A stretch of 64,000 bases of DNA from Caecitellus pseudoparvulus (lineage: Eukaryota > Bigyra: Bicosoecida): assembly GCA_965644315.1 (NCBI GenBank), contig CBFFRQ010000087.1, positions 1 to 64,000 of the forward strand. Reading direction: 5' to 3'. Made by a program: the position numbers and the translations under genes. Position 1 is the first letter of the stretch; every line of letters starts with the position of its first letter. The notes under the pieces are model-generated. The model made no database searches and had not been told where the DNA came from. It saw only the letters and a list, made by a program, of their open reading frames with translations. Shown one piece after another: positions 56,794-64,000 of the stretch.

Positions 56794-57263
56794 ATGCGAG
56801 CCTCCATTGCAACTCGATGCATGGCATTCTTTGCTGCCCAGGCTGAACCTGTACGTGCTAGCGCCCTCCGACGACTGATGCTGGCGGCGGCAGAAACGCT
56901 CACGTGGCGGCCCTTGCACGCTCCGCAGATTGCCAGTGCCGCCAGCACGGCCAGTGCCGGAGGCATGTCCGTCAACTCAGGGACCATGGCCATCGGCATT
57001 CTTGCCTCCTGTGCTGCCGGTGAGTGCAGGGGTGACGTGCGGGGGAGTGGCAGCTGATGGCATCAGCTGCCTTGCCTGCGCTTGGCTCGTCACACCCACC
57101 CCCCCCCCCCCTCACAGTGGCAGCAGGGGCCATTGCCGGCACTGCAGATGGCAGGGCAGAGCAAAGCACATACCCCATGCACGCCGTGCTGTTCGTGGGC
57201 GGTACCAAGCTCAGCCTCATCAACCGTCTCCCTGCACCAGTGCACAGCGCTGAGCAACGCTGA
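56794..57263 (+). CDS. Small protein with one central helix, unknown (possibly organellar)
   Basis: Exons 56794-57019 and 57118-57263 give 123 residues. The intron is GTGAGT...CTCACAG, phase 1. The N-terminus is Arg/Ala/Ser-rich without acidic residues for its first 15 positions, resembling a mitochondrial presequence. Across the junction a hydrophobic helix forms (MAIGILASCAAVAAGAIAG). The C-terminus (HAVLFVGGTKLSLIN) is short. I recognise no family. It ends 13 bp before the CMC2 start codon on the same strand. Confidence 0.55.
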
Positions 57264-57276
57264 GCTGTGTCACACC

Positions 57277-57625
57277 ATGCACCCGCCTCTGTTCAAGCCC
57301 CACCCCCTGTGCCAAGACCAAATCAAGGCCCTGGTCACTTGCCACGAGCAGAACAAGGTTCTCAAGTTCCTGGGCGTCTGCAACACGCCCAAGGCTGAGC
57401 TGGACGCCTGCTTCCGAGTGCGTATCGCGGCGCACCAGACGCCGCGTTGATGCGCACCGCGCTGCAATCACCCTCACCGGCACGCCCTCCCCCACCACTG
57501 CGCAGCGCGAGAAGCAAGCTCGGCGCGCCATCAACGCACAGCGAGCCACCAAGAGCCGGGCAGGTGACTGGGCAGCTGTGCTGGCGGCAGAGACGGGTGA
57601 GCAGCCCGGAAAGCCGGGACAGTGA
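57277..57625 (+). CDS. CMC2: CMC2-like twin CX9C mitochondrial protein
   Basis: Exons 57277-57417 and 57506-57625 give 86 residues; each exon is under the usual ORF cut-off. The intron (GTGCGT...TGCGCAG) is phase 0. It begins MHPPLFKPHPLC, the family signature start. The twin motifs are exact: C-QDQIKALVT-C and C-NTPKAELDA-C, each CX9C, followed by a basic helix (REKQARRAINAQRATKSR). CMC2 is an intermembrane-space protein imported by Mia40 and needed for cytochrome c oxidase biogenesis. The preceding gene ends only 13 bp upstream, so there is hardly room for an independent promoter. Confidence 0.9.
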
Positions 57626-57724
57626 CGTGCGCAGCGTTGCAAGACGGACCCGTGACAGCCAGAGCACAGCAAGCGGCTAAAAGGTCTTGTCCTAGGATTA
57701 AGACCTGTGTATACTCCAGCCACG

Positions 57725-58690
57725 ATGGCAGCTGTGAAGGCCGGCGCTGAAACCGGCGCCGAAGGAGGTGCCGATGGCGCCGGCGAAACGCCGATGAAAC
57801 CCTGCGCCGACCTGTCCGCCGGCACGCTGACCCTGAACAACGGCGCAGTGATGCCGCTGATGGGACTGGGCACGTGGCAGGTGAAGGGGGAGACGTGTGT
57901 GGAGACGGTGCGGGCTGCTCTGGAGGCAGGCTACCGCCACATCGACACGGCGTCCATTTACCGCAATGAAGCCGAGGTGGCCGCCGGCATCAAGGCCTCA
58001 GGGGTGCCCCGCAGTGACATCTGGATCACCTCCAAGCTGTCCCCCAAGCAGCAGGGCGAGGAGCGTGCCTACCAGGCGTGCCTGGACTCCCTCGCAGCCC
58101 TGGACACGTCCTACCTGGACCTGTACCTCATCCACTGGCCTGGCGCCAAGGGGCACAAACCCCATGACCCAGCCGTCGTGCAGGCACGGCATGGCAGCTG
58201 GCTGGCCCTGCAGCGTCTGTACGCAGAAGGCAAGGTGCGCTGTATCGGCGTGTCCAACTTCATGCCGCACCACCTGGAGGCCCTGCTGGCACAGCCCACC
58301 ACCACCATCACGCCAGCCGTGAACCAATTCGAGGCGCACCCACTGCTGCCCAGTGCTGCCGCCGTCGCTGCCTGCCGTGCCTCTGGCGTCTCTGTGACTG
58401 CATATGCACCGCTGGCCCAGGCGGCCCCCGCCCTGCTGCAGGCGTCAGCGGTGCAAGGCATCGCGAAGCGACTGGGGGTCACACCCGCCACGGTGGTGCT
58501 GCGTTGGGGCCTGCAGCAGGGCTGGGCGCTCATCCCGCGGTCGACGAATGCGGGGCGCCTGGCGGAGAACTTGCGTGCGCTGGACAGCGCTGCTGCGTTG
58601 AGCGAGGAGGACATGGCAGCGGTGAGCGCGTTGGAGGTGGAAGAGGGGGGGGGGCGCGTGTGCTGGGACCCCAACAACGTCACACACTGA
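57725..58690 (+). CDS. Aldo-keto reductase
   Basis: A single exon of 321 residues. The (alpha/beta)8 aldo-keto reductase pattern is complete: GLGTWQV, DTASIYRNEAEV (catalytic Asp and Tyr), WITSKLSP (Lys) and LIHWPG (His). VSNF and the NADPH-binding block LIPRSTNAGRLAENL are also present. It reduces aldehydes or ketones with NADPH in the cytosol; the substrate is not predictable. The ATG at 57725 is preceded by an in-frame GTG only. The N-terminal 40 residues are Ala/Gly-rich and lie before the conserved TLNNG start, so they may be an extension or a weak targeting piece. Confidence 0.95.
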   Translation: MAAVKAGAETGAEGGADGAGETPMKPCADLSAGTLTLNNGAVMPLMGLGTWQVKGETCVETVRAALEAGYRHIDTASIYRNEAEVAAGIKASGVPRSDIWITSKLSPKQQGEERAYQACLDSLAALDTSYLDLYLIHWPGAKGHKPHDPAVVQARHGSWLALQRLYAEGKVRCIGVSNFMPHHLEALLAQPTTTITPAVNQFEAHPLLPSAAAVAACRASGVSVTAYAPLAQAAPALLQASAVQGIAKRLGVTPATVVLRWGLQQGWALIPRSTNAGRLAENLRALDSAAALSEEDMAAVSALEVEEGGGRVCWDPNNVTH

Positions 58691-58736
58691 GTAGAATGCA
58701 AAGACAACGACAACCAACCGCACGCTCACGCCCTGT

Positions 58737-59955
58737 ATGAGGCAGGGTGCCGCTGCGTCATGTGTCGGGAAGTTGCCTGACCAGGCAGAGCCCCCACACG
58801 CACCACTCTGCGAAGAGCGCAGGCAGCTAACGGGCAGGCATACCCACGTGTACATTGATTTCCCTGGCAGCACCGTGCAGCCGGCGGTAGCTGCATGGCG
58901 GCCCAGCTTCCAGGTGCGCTGGCTTGCCTGCGGATTTCGAGCACTCCCTGCCACACCTCTGCGCTCCGCCACAGCCCCCCTGCCGGGGTCCTTCATTGAT
59001 CTGGGCTCCACAGAAAGCGAGAGTGATGCAGAGTACTCCCTGCCGCTGCCTACACTGCCAAAACGTGTGCCACCCTCGCCCACCGCCCACAAACCTCCAC
59101 GTCGGGCTGGCACAGCCTCGGCGCACAGTGCCTCAGCACGCCCCCCGCCCACCAAGCGCGCTGTGAGAGCCGAGCACATGCTGCGTGCTGCGGGGGGGCG
59201 CAAACCCCCCACGCCCCCGCCACCTGCACACCGACACAGCAGCTTGCTGCACCGAGCCCTCGCAACGCTGCAGGCGTTCGCCCCGAAACGCATGACAGCG
59301 CTGCAGGTGCGCCACCACATGCATGTGGGGGGGGGCGTGCCGCTGCAAGCTGTCACCAAGGCTCTCCTGGCTGCTGCACGAGACACGGCAGCTCACCCCT
59401 TCCTGCTGCAGCACCGGCCGCAGGGGGGGGGTGGTGGACACCTGACGTGGAGTTGGGAGGGGGGGTGCGCCACCCCCCGCACCAGCACCCACCCCCCCCC
59501 CTCCACCTATGGGGGGGCACAAGCGCTCCCGACCACTGTCCCAGGCGGAGTTGCTGTCGCGGGCGGCCGCCGAAGTGGAGCACGTCGCAGCTGCCGAGGC
59601 CGCCGCTCGCAGTAAGCGCCAAGCCCAAGCCGACGCCGCTCTCGCAGCAGCCCAGCGACGGGCGGCGCCACACACCGCCCTGCCACTGCTGCCTCTGCAG
59701 TTGCTGCAGGGGATGTCTGATGCGCAGCTGATGCGAGTCATGGCCGACCGCCTGCCCAGCACGCCCCCCCCCGAGGCGGCAGCGGCGTCAGTGGTTGCAG
59801 GCGTGCTGGGGCTGGGGGCTACCGCCAGCCAGCGCGAGGTGCGACAGCGGTACCTGCAGCTGGCACGTCGCCTGCACCCAGACAAGTGCCGGGTGCCGGG
59901 GGCCCAGAGCGTCTTCACAGTGCTGCAAGGGCTGTACGAGCGCGTCAAGGCGTAA
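58737..59955 (+). CDS. J-domain protein with probable poly-G frameshift
   Basis: Two overlapping frames make sense only if joined. The first (58737-59615) runs through a Pro-rich N-terminus and a possible winged-helix stretch (ALATLQAFAPKRMTAL, then AVTKALLAAARD) to HLTWSWEGG. A second frame carries on from the G run at about 59459-59465 with a Pro-rich linker, MGGHKRSRPLSQAELL, a helix, and a terminal J domain. That J domain has REVRQRYLQLARRLHPDK with the HPD needed to stimulate Hsp70. One base added or lost in the G run would restore one frame of about 405 residues. No intron of suitable phase was found. Alternatives are a stand-alone J protein starting at 59509, or a sequencing error. Confidence 0.6.
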
Positions 59956-60087
59956 GGTGGACGCATGCAGCCAACAGTGCGCTGCAATTCAATTCGCCCA
60001 GCGATCCTGCACACAGGACGAGCGGGGTTGAGGACAGGGCCATGGTCACGACAGGCGAAAACTGTCGTCTTTCCTGCAAAGACAGAC

Positions 60088-61770
60088 ATGACAGAGGAGG
60101 GCGAGCGTGGCCCGGCGCAGGGCAGTGCGGTAATTGGTCACAGCCAGCACGGCTCCCCTGAAGCAGACGACGACACGCACTCGCTGGACCACCACAGCGA
60201 GGGCAGTGTGGACAGTGATGAACAGACTGAGGAGGGCGATGGCGCAGGCGATGTGAGCCCAGACCCACAGCCCACCCCACCCACGCCCCTCCAACGAGCC
60301 AAGGCCTTCGCGCTGAAGTGGCATCTGCCGATCCTCCTGGTGCTGGCGCTGGTGCTGGGCGTGGCGGTGCCGCACCCAGCGCAGGCCGCCAACGACACAC
60401 CCCTCTCCTTCGCCTGCGTCGTCATCATCTTCTTCATCTCTGGCCTCAAACTCAAAACCGACGACCTGCTCGCTGCTCTGGCGGAAGTCAAGGCCTGGGT
60501 GTTCGGTCTGGCAACCATCCTGCTGCTGACGCCCACGGCAGGCTTCGCCCTCGCCGCCCTGCCGCTGCAGAAGGACGAGTTCTCCCTGGGCCTGGCCCTC
60601 TTCGCAGCCATGCCCACCACCATCTCCTCCTGCATCGTCCTTACCGGCGGCGCTAAGGGCAACGTCGCACTGGCGCTGTTCTTGTCGGTGGCCACAAACC
60701 TCGCGTCCATCGCCAGCGTGCCGCTGTGGCTGTCTGCAATCCTCACCTCCGTCGGCACCGTGCGCCTGGACGTCGTCGCGCTCCTGCTCAAGCTCGTGTA
60801 CACCATCCTCCTCCCACTGTTGGCGGGTCGCGCTGCCCAGCTGCTGCCCGGCGTGCCGCACCTGGTCGCACAACACAAGAACACGCTCAAGGTCGCCTCC
60901 TCCCTCTTCCTCGCCCTCATTCCCTGGACCAAGGCCGGGTCAGCGGCATCCGACCTCCTCGCCACCTCTGCAGGCGCAATTTTCACAATGCTGGCGCTGG
61001 GCGTGCTGCTGCACTTTGTGTACTTGGCGCTCAACACCGCCGCCACACAGGCACTTGGACTGCCCTGGCCCGAGCGCGCTGCAGTGCTGCTGGCAGGCTC
61101 ACAGAAGACGCTGTCTGTAGCTGTGGCCGTCATCGATGCGGCGCCGCCGGCACTGGGCAACCCCGGCCTTCTGCTCCTGCCCTGCATTCTCGCGCACTTC
61201 ACACAGATCGTCATCGACGCGGTGTTGTTCAGTGTACTGCGCAGCCGCATGGCGGCAGGGGGGGGTGCGGATGAGGCCAAGGACGCTGCTGGCGAGGAGG
61301 ATTCGGGAGAGACAGAGAGTGGGCCCATCGTGGATGCTGGCGCCGCCGCGGCAGGTGCGGCGGAAGGCGTGGATGTCGAGTTGGGGCGAGTAGAGACTGA
61401 CGGCACAGGCAGTGTTGAGAGTGGAGACGGGGCCAGTGATGCTGCCAGCACACTGCACGCTGCCACAGCCGTCAATTCCACCGCGTTCCGTGAAATCCTC
61501 ACGGCAGCCAGCGCCGAACGGCACGACACACACCAGCCCCAAAGTGGTGCGGCCCCGGCTGCCGCAGGCGCTTCCTTCAGCACGGACGTGACCACAGCTG
61601 CTGCTGCCACAGGCCACGAACACCTGGGTGACGTGCTTGTGCAGGATTTGCTGCGCGATGACCCCCTGACGGAGGACGCTGTGCCCAGCAGGGCACCCCG
61701 CGTTGGGCCGCAGTTCCAGGTGGCAGAACTTCCGCAGGCGGCCAAACCGCCCACGCCCCCATCCCCATAA
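60088..61770 (+). CDS. SLC10A7-like / SBF-like transporter
   Basis: A single exon of 560 residues. A hydrophilic, acidic N-terminus of about 70 residues precedes ten hydrophobic segments: the first WHLPILLVLALVLGVAVP, then LSFACVVIIFFISGLKLKT (a family block) and later AMPTTISSCIVLTGGAKGN. NTLKVASSLFLALIPWTK and AGSQKTLSVAVAVIDA also match the SBF-like (PF13593) group that includes human SLC10A7. SLC10A7 is tied to calcium handling and Golgi glycosylation; bacterial and plant relatives are poorly defined. The last 160 residues form a Gly/Ala/Glu-rich tail that relatives generally lack. An in-frame ATG at 59965, only 9 bp after the J-protein stop, could add 41 basic residues. Confidence 0.85.
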   Translation: MTEEGERGPAQGSAVIGHSQHGSPEADDDTHSLDHHSEGSVDSDEQTEEGDGAGDVSPDPQPTPPTPLQRAKAFALKWHLPILLVLALVLGVAVPHPAQAANDTPLSFACVVIIFFISGLKLKTDDLLAALAEVKAWVFGLATILLLTPTAGFALAALPLQKDEFSLGLALFAAMPTTISSCIVLTGGAKGNVALALFLSVATNLASIASVPLWLSAILTSVGTVRLDVVALLLKLVYTILLPLLAGRAAQLLPGVPHLVAQHKNTLKVASSLFLALIPWTKAGSAASDLLATSAGAIFTMLALGVLLHFVYLALNTAATQALGLPWPERAAVLLAGSQKTLSVAVAVIDAAPPALGNPGLLLLPCILAHFTQIVIDAVLFSVLRSRMAAGGGADEAKDAAGEEDSGETESGPIVDAGAAAAGAAEGVDVELGRVETDGTGSVESGDGASDAASTLHAATAVNSTAFREILTAASAERHDTHQPQSGAAPAAAGASFSTDVTTAAAATGHEHLGDVLVQDLLRDDPLTEDAVPSRAPRVGPQFQVAELPQAAKPPTPPSP

Positions 61771-61775
61771 ATTCA

Positions 61776-62675
61776 ATGCATCCATGTTGCATCGTGCTGC
61801 TGCCCAGTCTACCCGCGAGCGCGAGCTGCAGGCAGCCTTTAGGCAAAGTGCGCAGCATGGCACACCGCCCTCCACCCCCAGTTGGCGTTGAAAGCGAAGC
61901 ATCCCTTGGGCACCCGAGCCTGGCATCGGGACTGCACCAACTCCTGGTTCCAGGATGCTTGTTGCTTTTGCTGTTCATGTTCCGACAGCTCCCAGTCGGC
62001 GCGCCGTGGAACTGGGTGGGTGCGCCGGCGCAGGCTTGCAGTGACTTCAAAAGCCGCACCTCCCCCGCTGCTCCACAGGTACCCAGCACCATCCTACACA
62101 AAGTCTGCGGATCCTTCAACGTCCCTGATCGAGGTGACAGCGGTGGAAAAGGCGGTGTTGATCTACGTGCTTCCGACAGCCACCCGTCACGTAGTGCCCC
62201 GCTGGCTGCGTTGGACATTGCTGAGCAAGAGTACCAACCCACCTGGCGCCGCCGCTCCCAGGGGCGAAGAGGCCGACCAAAGGTGCCCCCACGCCCCAAG
62301 CCTGCTGCAGTGCAGGAGCCAGCCGTGGCGCATGGCGCAAAGCGCACAGCTCCTGCGACAACCGCTGCCCACGCCAAGGCCCTGCCTCGAGATGCCCTCA
62401 TCCACTGCCGTTCGCCGACGGCATGCCTCGAAGCGCTGCTGGCGCAGGTTGATGTGCCCCCCACAGTCGTCAAGGCCCTCGTGCACTCGCGCCTGCGATA
62501 CCCAGACGTGCTCAGTCACCTCGCCCGCCGGCAACCCGTGCAGCTGCTCGATGCCCTGCGCAACCTCCCAGGCATGACCCACCCAGACGCACTCCTCGTG
62601 TTGTTTGCATTCCAGGCCTCCGGAAACCCCTGTTCTTGCCGACCTACACCTCCCCAGCCTCGTCATACGCCTTGA
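61776..62675 (+). CDS. Unknown protein, open frame downstream of the transporter
   Basis: The open frame codes for 299 residues starting 5 bp after the transporter stop. A hydrophobic segment (LLVPGCLLLLLFMF) near residue 55 is followed by basic, Pro-rich sequence. The C-terminal 90 residues look structured (SPTACLEALLAQVDVPP, VKALVHSRLRYPDVLSHLA). A GTGGGT donor at about 62016 and a TCCACAG acceptor at about 62080 suggest one intron, so the exact product is uncertain. The C-terminal end overlaps the WW gene tail-to-tail. I recognise no family. Confidence 0.45.
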   Translation: MHPCCIVLLPSLPASASCRQPLGKVRSMAHRPPPPVGVESEASLGHPSLASGLHQLLVPGCLLLLLFMFRQLPVGAPWNWVGAPAQACSDFKSRTSPAAPQVPSTILHKVCGSFNVPDRGDSGGKGGVDLRASDSHPSRSAPLAALDIAEQEYQPTWRRRSQGRRGRPKVPPRPKPAAVQEPAVAHGAKRTAPATTAAHAKALPRDALIHCRSPTACLEALLAQVDVPPTVVKALVHSRLRYPDVLSHLARRQPVQLLDALRNLPGMTHPDALLVLFAFQASGNPCSCRPTPPQPRHTP

Positions 62676-64000
62676 AGTCAGGGGGTGCCTGCCACGTTGA
62701 CTGCCCCGTGGCCAGGTTTGCGTAGAAGTACGCCCCGGTCTCCTCGTCGAACAGCTCCATCCACACGTCGTCCTTCAAGATGTACCCCTCCCGCTCCCCA
62801 TTCCGGTGGAAGTCCACCAACCCCTGCCCTGTCGCCCGCGCCGCCGACTCATGCGCGGAAATGGCGTGGTCGCCGCCTTGCGGAGCGGCTGCCGCCTCCA
62901 GCACCATGCCCGCAACCTTGTACCCGAACAGGTCCGCCAGCACGTGGTGCATGTAGTAGTCGGCCTGTGCGCTGAAACCTGTGTTGAGTGTCTTGGGCGG
63001 CAAATCGCTCTCATCCGGCAAGGACGCCCCCACAACCACCTTGGTTGCGGGGTACAGCGCAGACCGTGGCTTGGCCTTGGGGTTGCTGCGCAGCCGCTCC
63101 GCTCTCTGCTTGGCAGCCAGGGCAGCCCCTAGGTCGACCACAGACGTGTCCCCTGTGGCGCTCTCCATCGTGTGGGTGCTGGTCTTGGGCACCTCCACCG
63201 CCATGCCCAGCACATCGCTGAGCTGTGCCTCGGCCACCTCCAACTGTGACGGCACGCGCCGCAGCCCCGCCACTGACCTGCGGCCTGGACTGGAGGTAGC
63301 GCTGCTCTCCGACTGGGCGTCCGCAGCCTGTGCCTTACTGCCCCACTCCCCCTCCGCACCAGGCTGACCGACAAAGGACACAGCCCGCGACAGTGCCTCC
63401 AGCTGCGCCATGTCTGCACGCACCTCTGCAGCTTGCTTGTAATCCGCGGCTGCCTGCTCAGCGGCTGCCAGGCGCTCTGCCTGCTGATCGGCCTCCCTCT
63501 CCCTGGTGGTGTCCAGGGTCAGGAGGCTCCTGCCCGAAGCCTGCGACAGTCGGCGCCGGAGTGGGCTCCGTGCAGGGCTGCTGCCGCCAGAGCTGGCCAG
63601 CCGCCCCAGGTCCCGGCTGCTGCCAGCACTCAGCGAAGCTGGTGGGCTGTCAGCTTCTTTCCCAGGCAGGCGCAAAGCCTCGCCTTGCTGAAGGTCCTGC
63701 GTGGCGTGAGGGGTCTCCTTGGCGTCACCCACCTGGTCGCGCAGCGATGCAGACTGCTGCTTGGGCCTTGACCCGGCCCCGGGTGCACCCGGCCCAACGC
63801 TCACATAATTGTCATCCTCATGGTCATCCACAGGGTGCAGTTGTCGGGGGCGGGGGGCTACGAAGCCTCCTCGAGGGGCCATGCGCCGCGCCCTGGCCCG
63901 CTCCCGCTCCCGCCGCAGCTGCGCGAATTTACCACCCGCACCCTCTCCCCGCGCCAGTGCGGCGGCCTTCACAGTGTCCACACGCCGCTCCACATTCACC
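62644..64000 (-). CDS. WW-domain protein, partial (5' end outside the window)
   Basis: The minus-strand frame is open from the right edge to 62644, giving at least 451 residues. The C-terminus has a WW domain: WMELFDEETGAYFYANLATG followed by QSTWQAPPDF, with Trp-Tyr-Phe-Trp at the expected spacing. The rest is charged and disordered, with Arg-rich (RRERERARARR), Ser/Pro-rich and helical parts (AERLAAAEQAAADYKQAAEV). WW domains bind Pro-rich partners. The start is not in the window and upstream exons may exist. Confidence 0.75.
   Translation of the reverse strand, partial: VNVERRVDTVKAAALARGEGAGGKFAQLRRERERARARRMAPRGGFVAPRPRQLHPVDDHEDDNYVSVGPGAPGAGSRPKQQSASLRDQVGDAKETPHATQDLQQGEALRLPGKEADSPPASLSAGSSRDLGRLASSGGSSPARSPLRRRLSQASGRSLLTLDTTREREADQQAERLAAAEQAAADYKQAAEVRADMAQLEALSRAVSFVGQPGAEGEWGSKAQAADAQSESSATSSPGRRSVAGLRRVPSQLEVAEAQLSDVLGMAVEVPKTSTHTMESATGDTSVVDLGAALAAKQRAERLRSNPKAKPRSALYPATKVVVGASLPDESDLPPKTLNTGFSAQADYYMHHVLADLFGYKVAGMVLEAAAAPQGGDHAISAHESAARATGQGLVDFHRNGEREGYILKDDVWMELFDEETGAYFYANLATGQSTWQAPPDFKAYDEAGEV

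Noticed and set aside
60138-61754. 538-aa minus-strand ORF opposite the transporter
   Set aside because: Ser/Ala/Arg-rich shadow with no domain; the plus strand has the transporter.
1-64000. tRNA, rRNA, bacterial operon signals or plastid DNA
   Set aside because: No cloverleaf or rRNA core was recognised by eye, and spliceosomal introns occur throughout; small RNAs could still be missed without a covariance search.

Overview
This window is nuclear DNA of a unicellular eukaryote with a compact, GC-rich genome. Genes on both strands lie tens to hundreds of bases apart. Most carry only zero to four short introns (about 65-230 nt) with GT-AG ends, and the donor is most often GTGCGT. No rRNA, tRNA, plastid or photosynthesis gene was found. 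A flagellar-type CH domain protein, an MLO protein, a high-Mr thioredoxin reductase and a GCC2/GCC3-type cysteine-rich receptor together fit a flagellated alga or related protist. The lineage cannot be fixed from the sequence alone.

Layout. (1) 1-13487, minus strand: three tandem, same-direction paralogues of very large P-loop ATPases with a C-terminal restriction-endonuclease-like region. They resemble the RHS (retrotransposon hot spot) / Crinkler-RHS class. The leftmost copy is broken by frameshifts and runs off the window; the other two are intact. (2) 14084-23761, minus: a Nek-type kinase, eIF4A and an MLO-family membrane protein. (3) 24670-27835, plus: a secreted GH20 hexosaminidase and an unknown basic protein. 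(4) 27917-34689, minus: a degenerate eIF4A paralogue, an RFESD-like Rieske protein, a FAM32A-like protein and a CH-ARM protein. (5) 35311-47339, plus: a giant cysteine-rich/mucin-like/polytopic receptor, a TMTC-like protein, an unknown protein and a UBAC2-like rhomboid. (6) 47484-56336: a CTD-type phosphatase, a secreted PhyH dioxygenase, thioredoxin reductase (plus strand), a catechol/caffeoyl-CoA-type O-methyltransferase and a small four-helix membrane protein. (7) 56794-64000: a small membrane protein, CMC2, an aldo-keto reductase, a J-domain protein, an SLC10A7-like transporter, an unknown protein and a WW-domain protein that leaves the window.

Most genes are housekeeping (translation, ER quality control, redox, mitochondrial assembly) and show no shared pathway. 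The unusual parts are the RHS/CR-like tandem array, the eIF4A / pseudo-eIF4A pair that share an identical 13-nt microexon, an overrepresented GGCGTTTC/GAAACGCC motif that forms hairpins inside introns, and a 13-bp gap between two same-strand genes next to CMC2. Exon joins given below were worked out by eye from reading-phase and splice-site agreement and have no transcript support.
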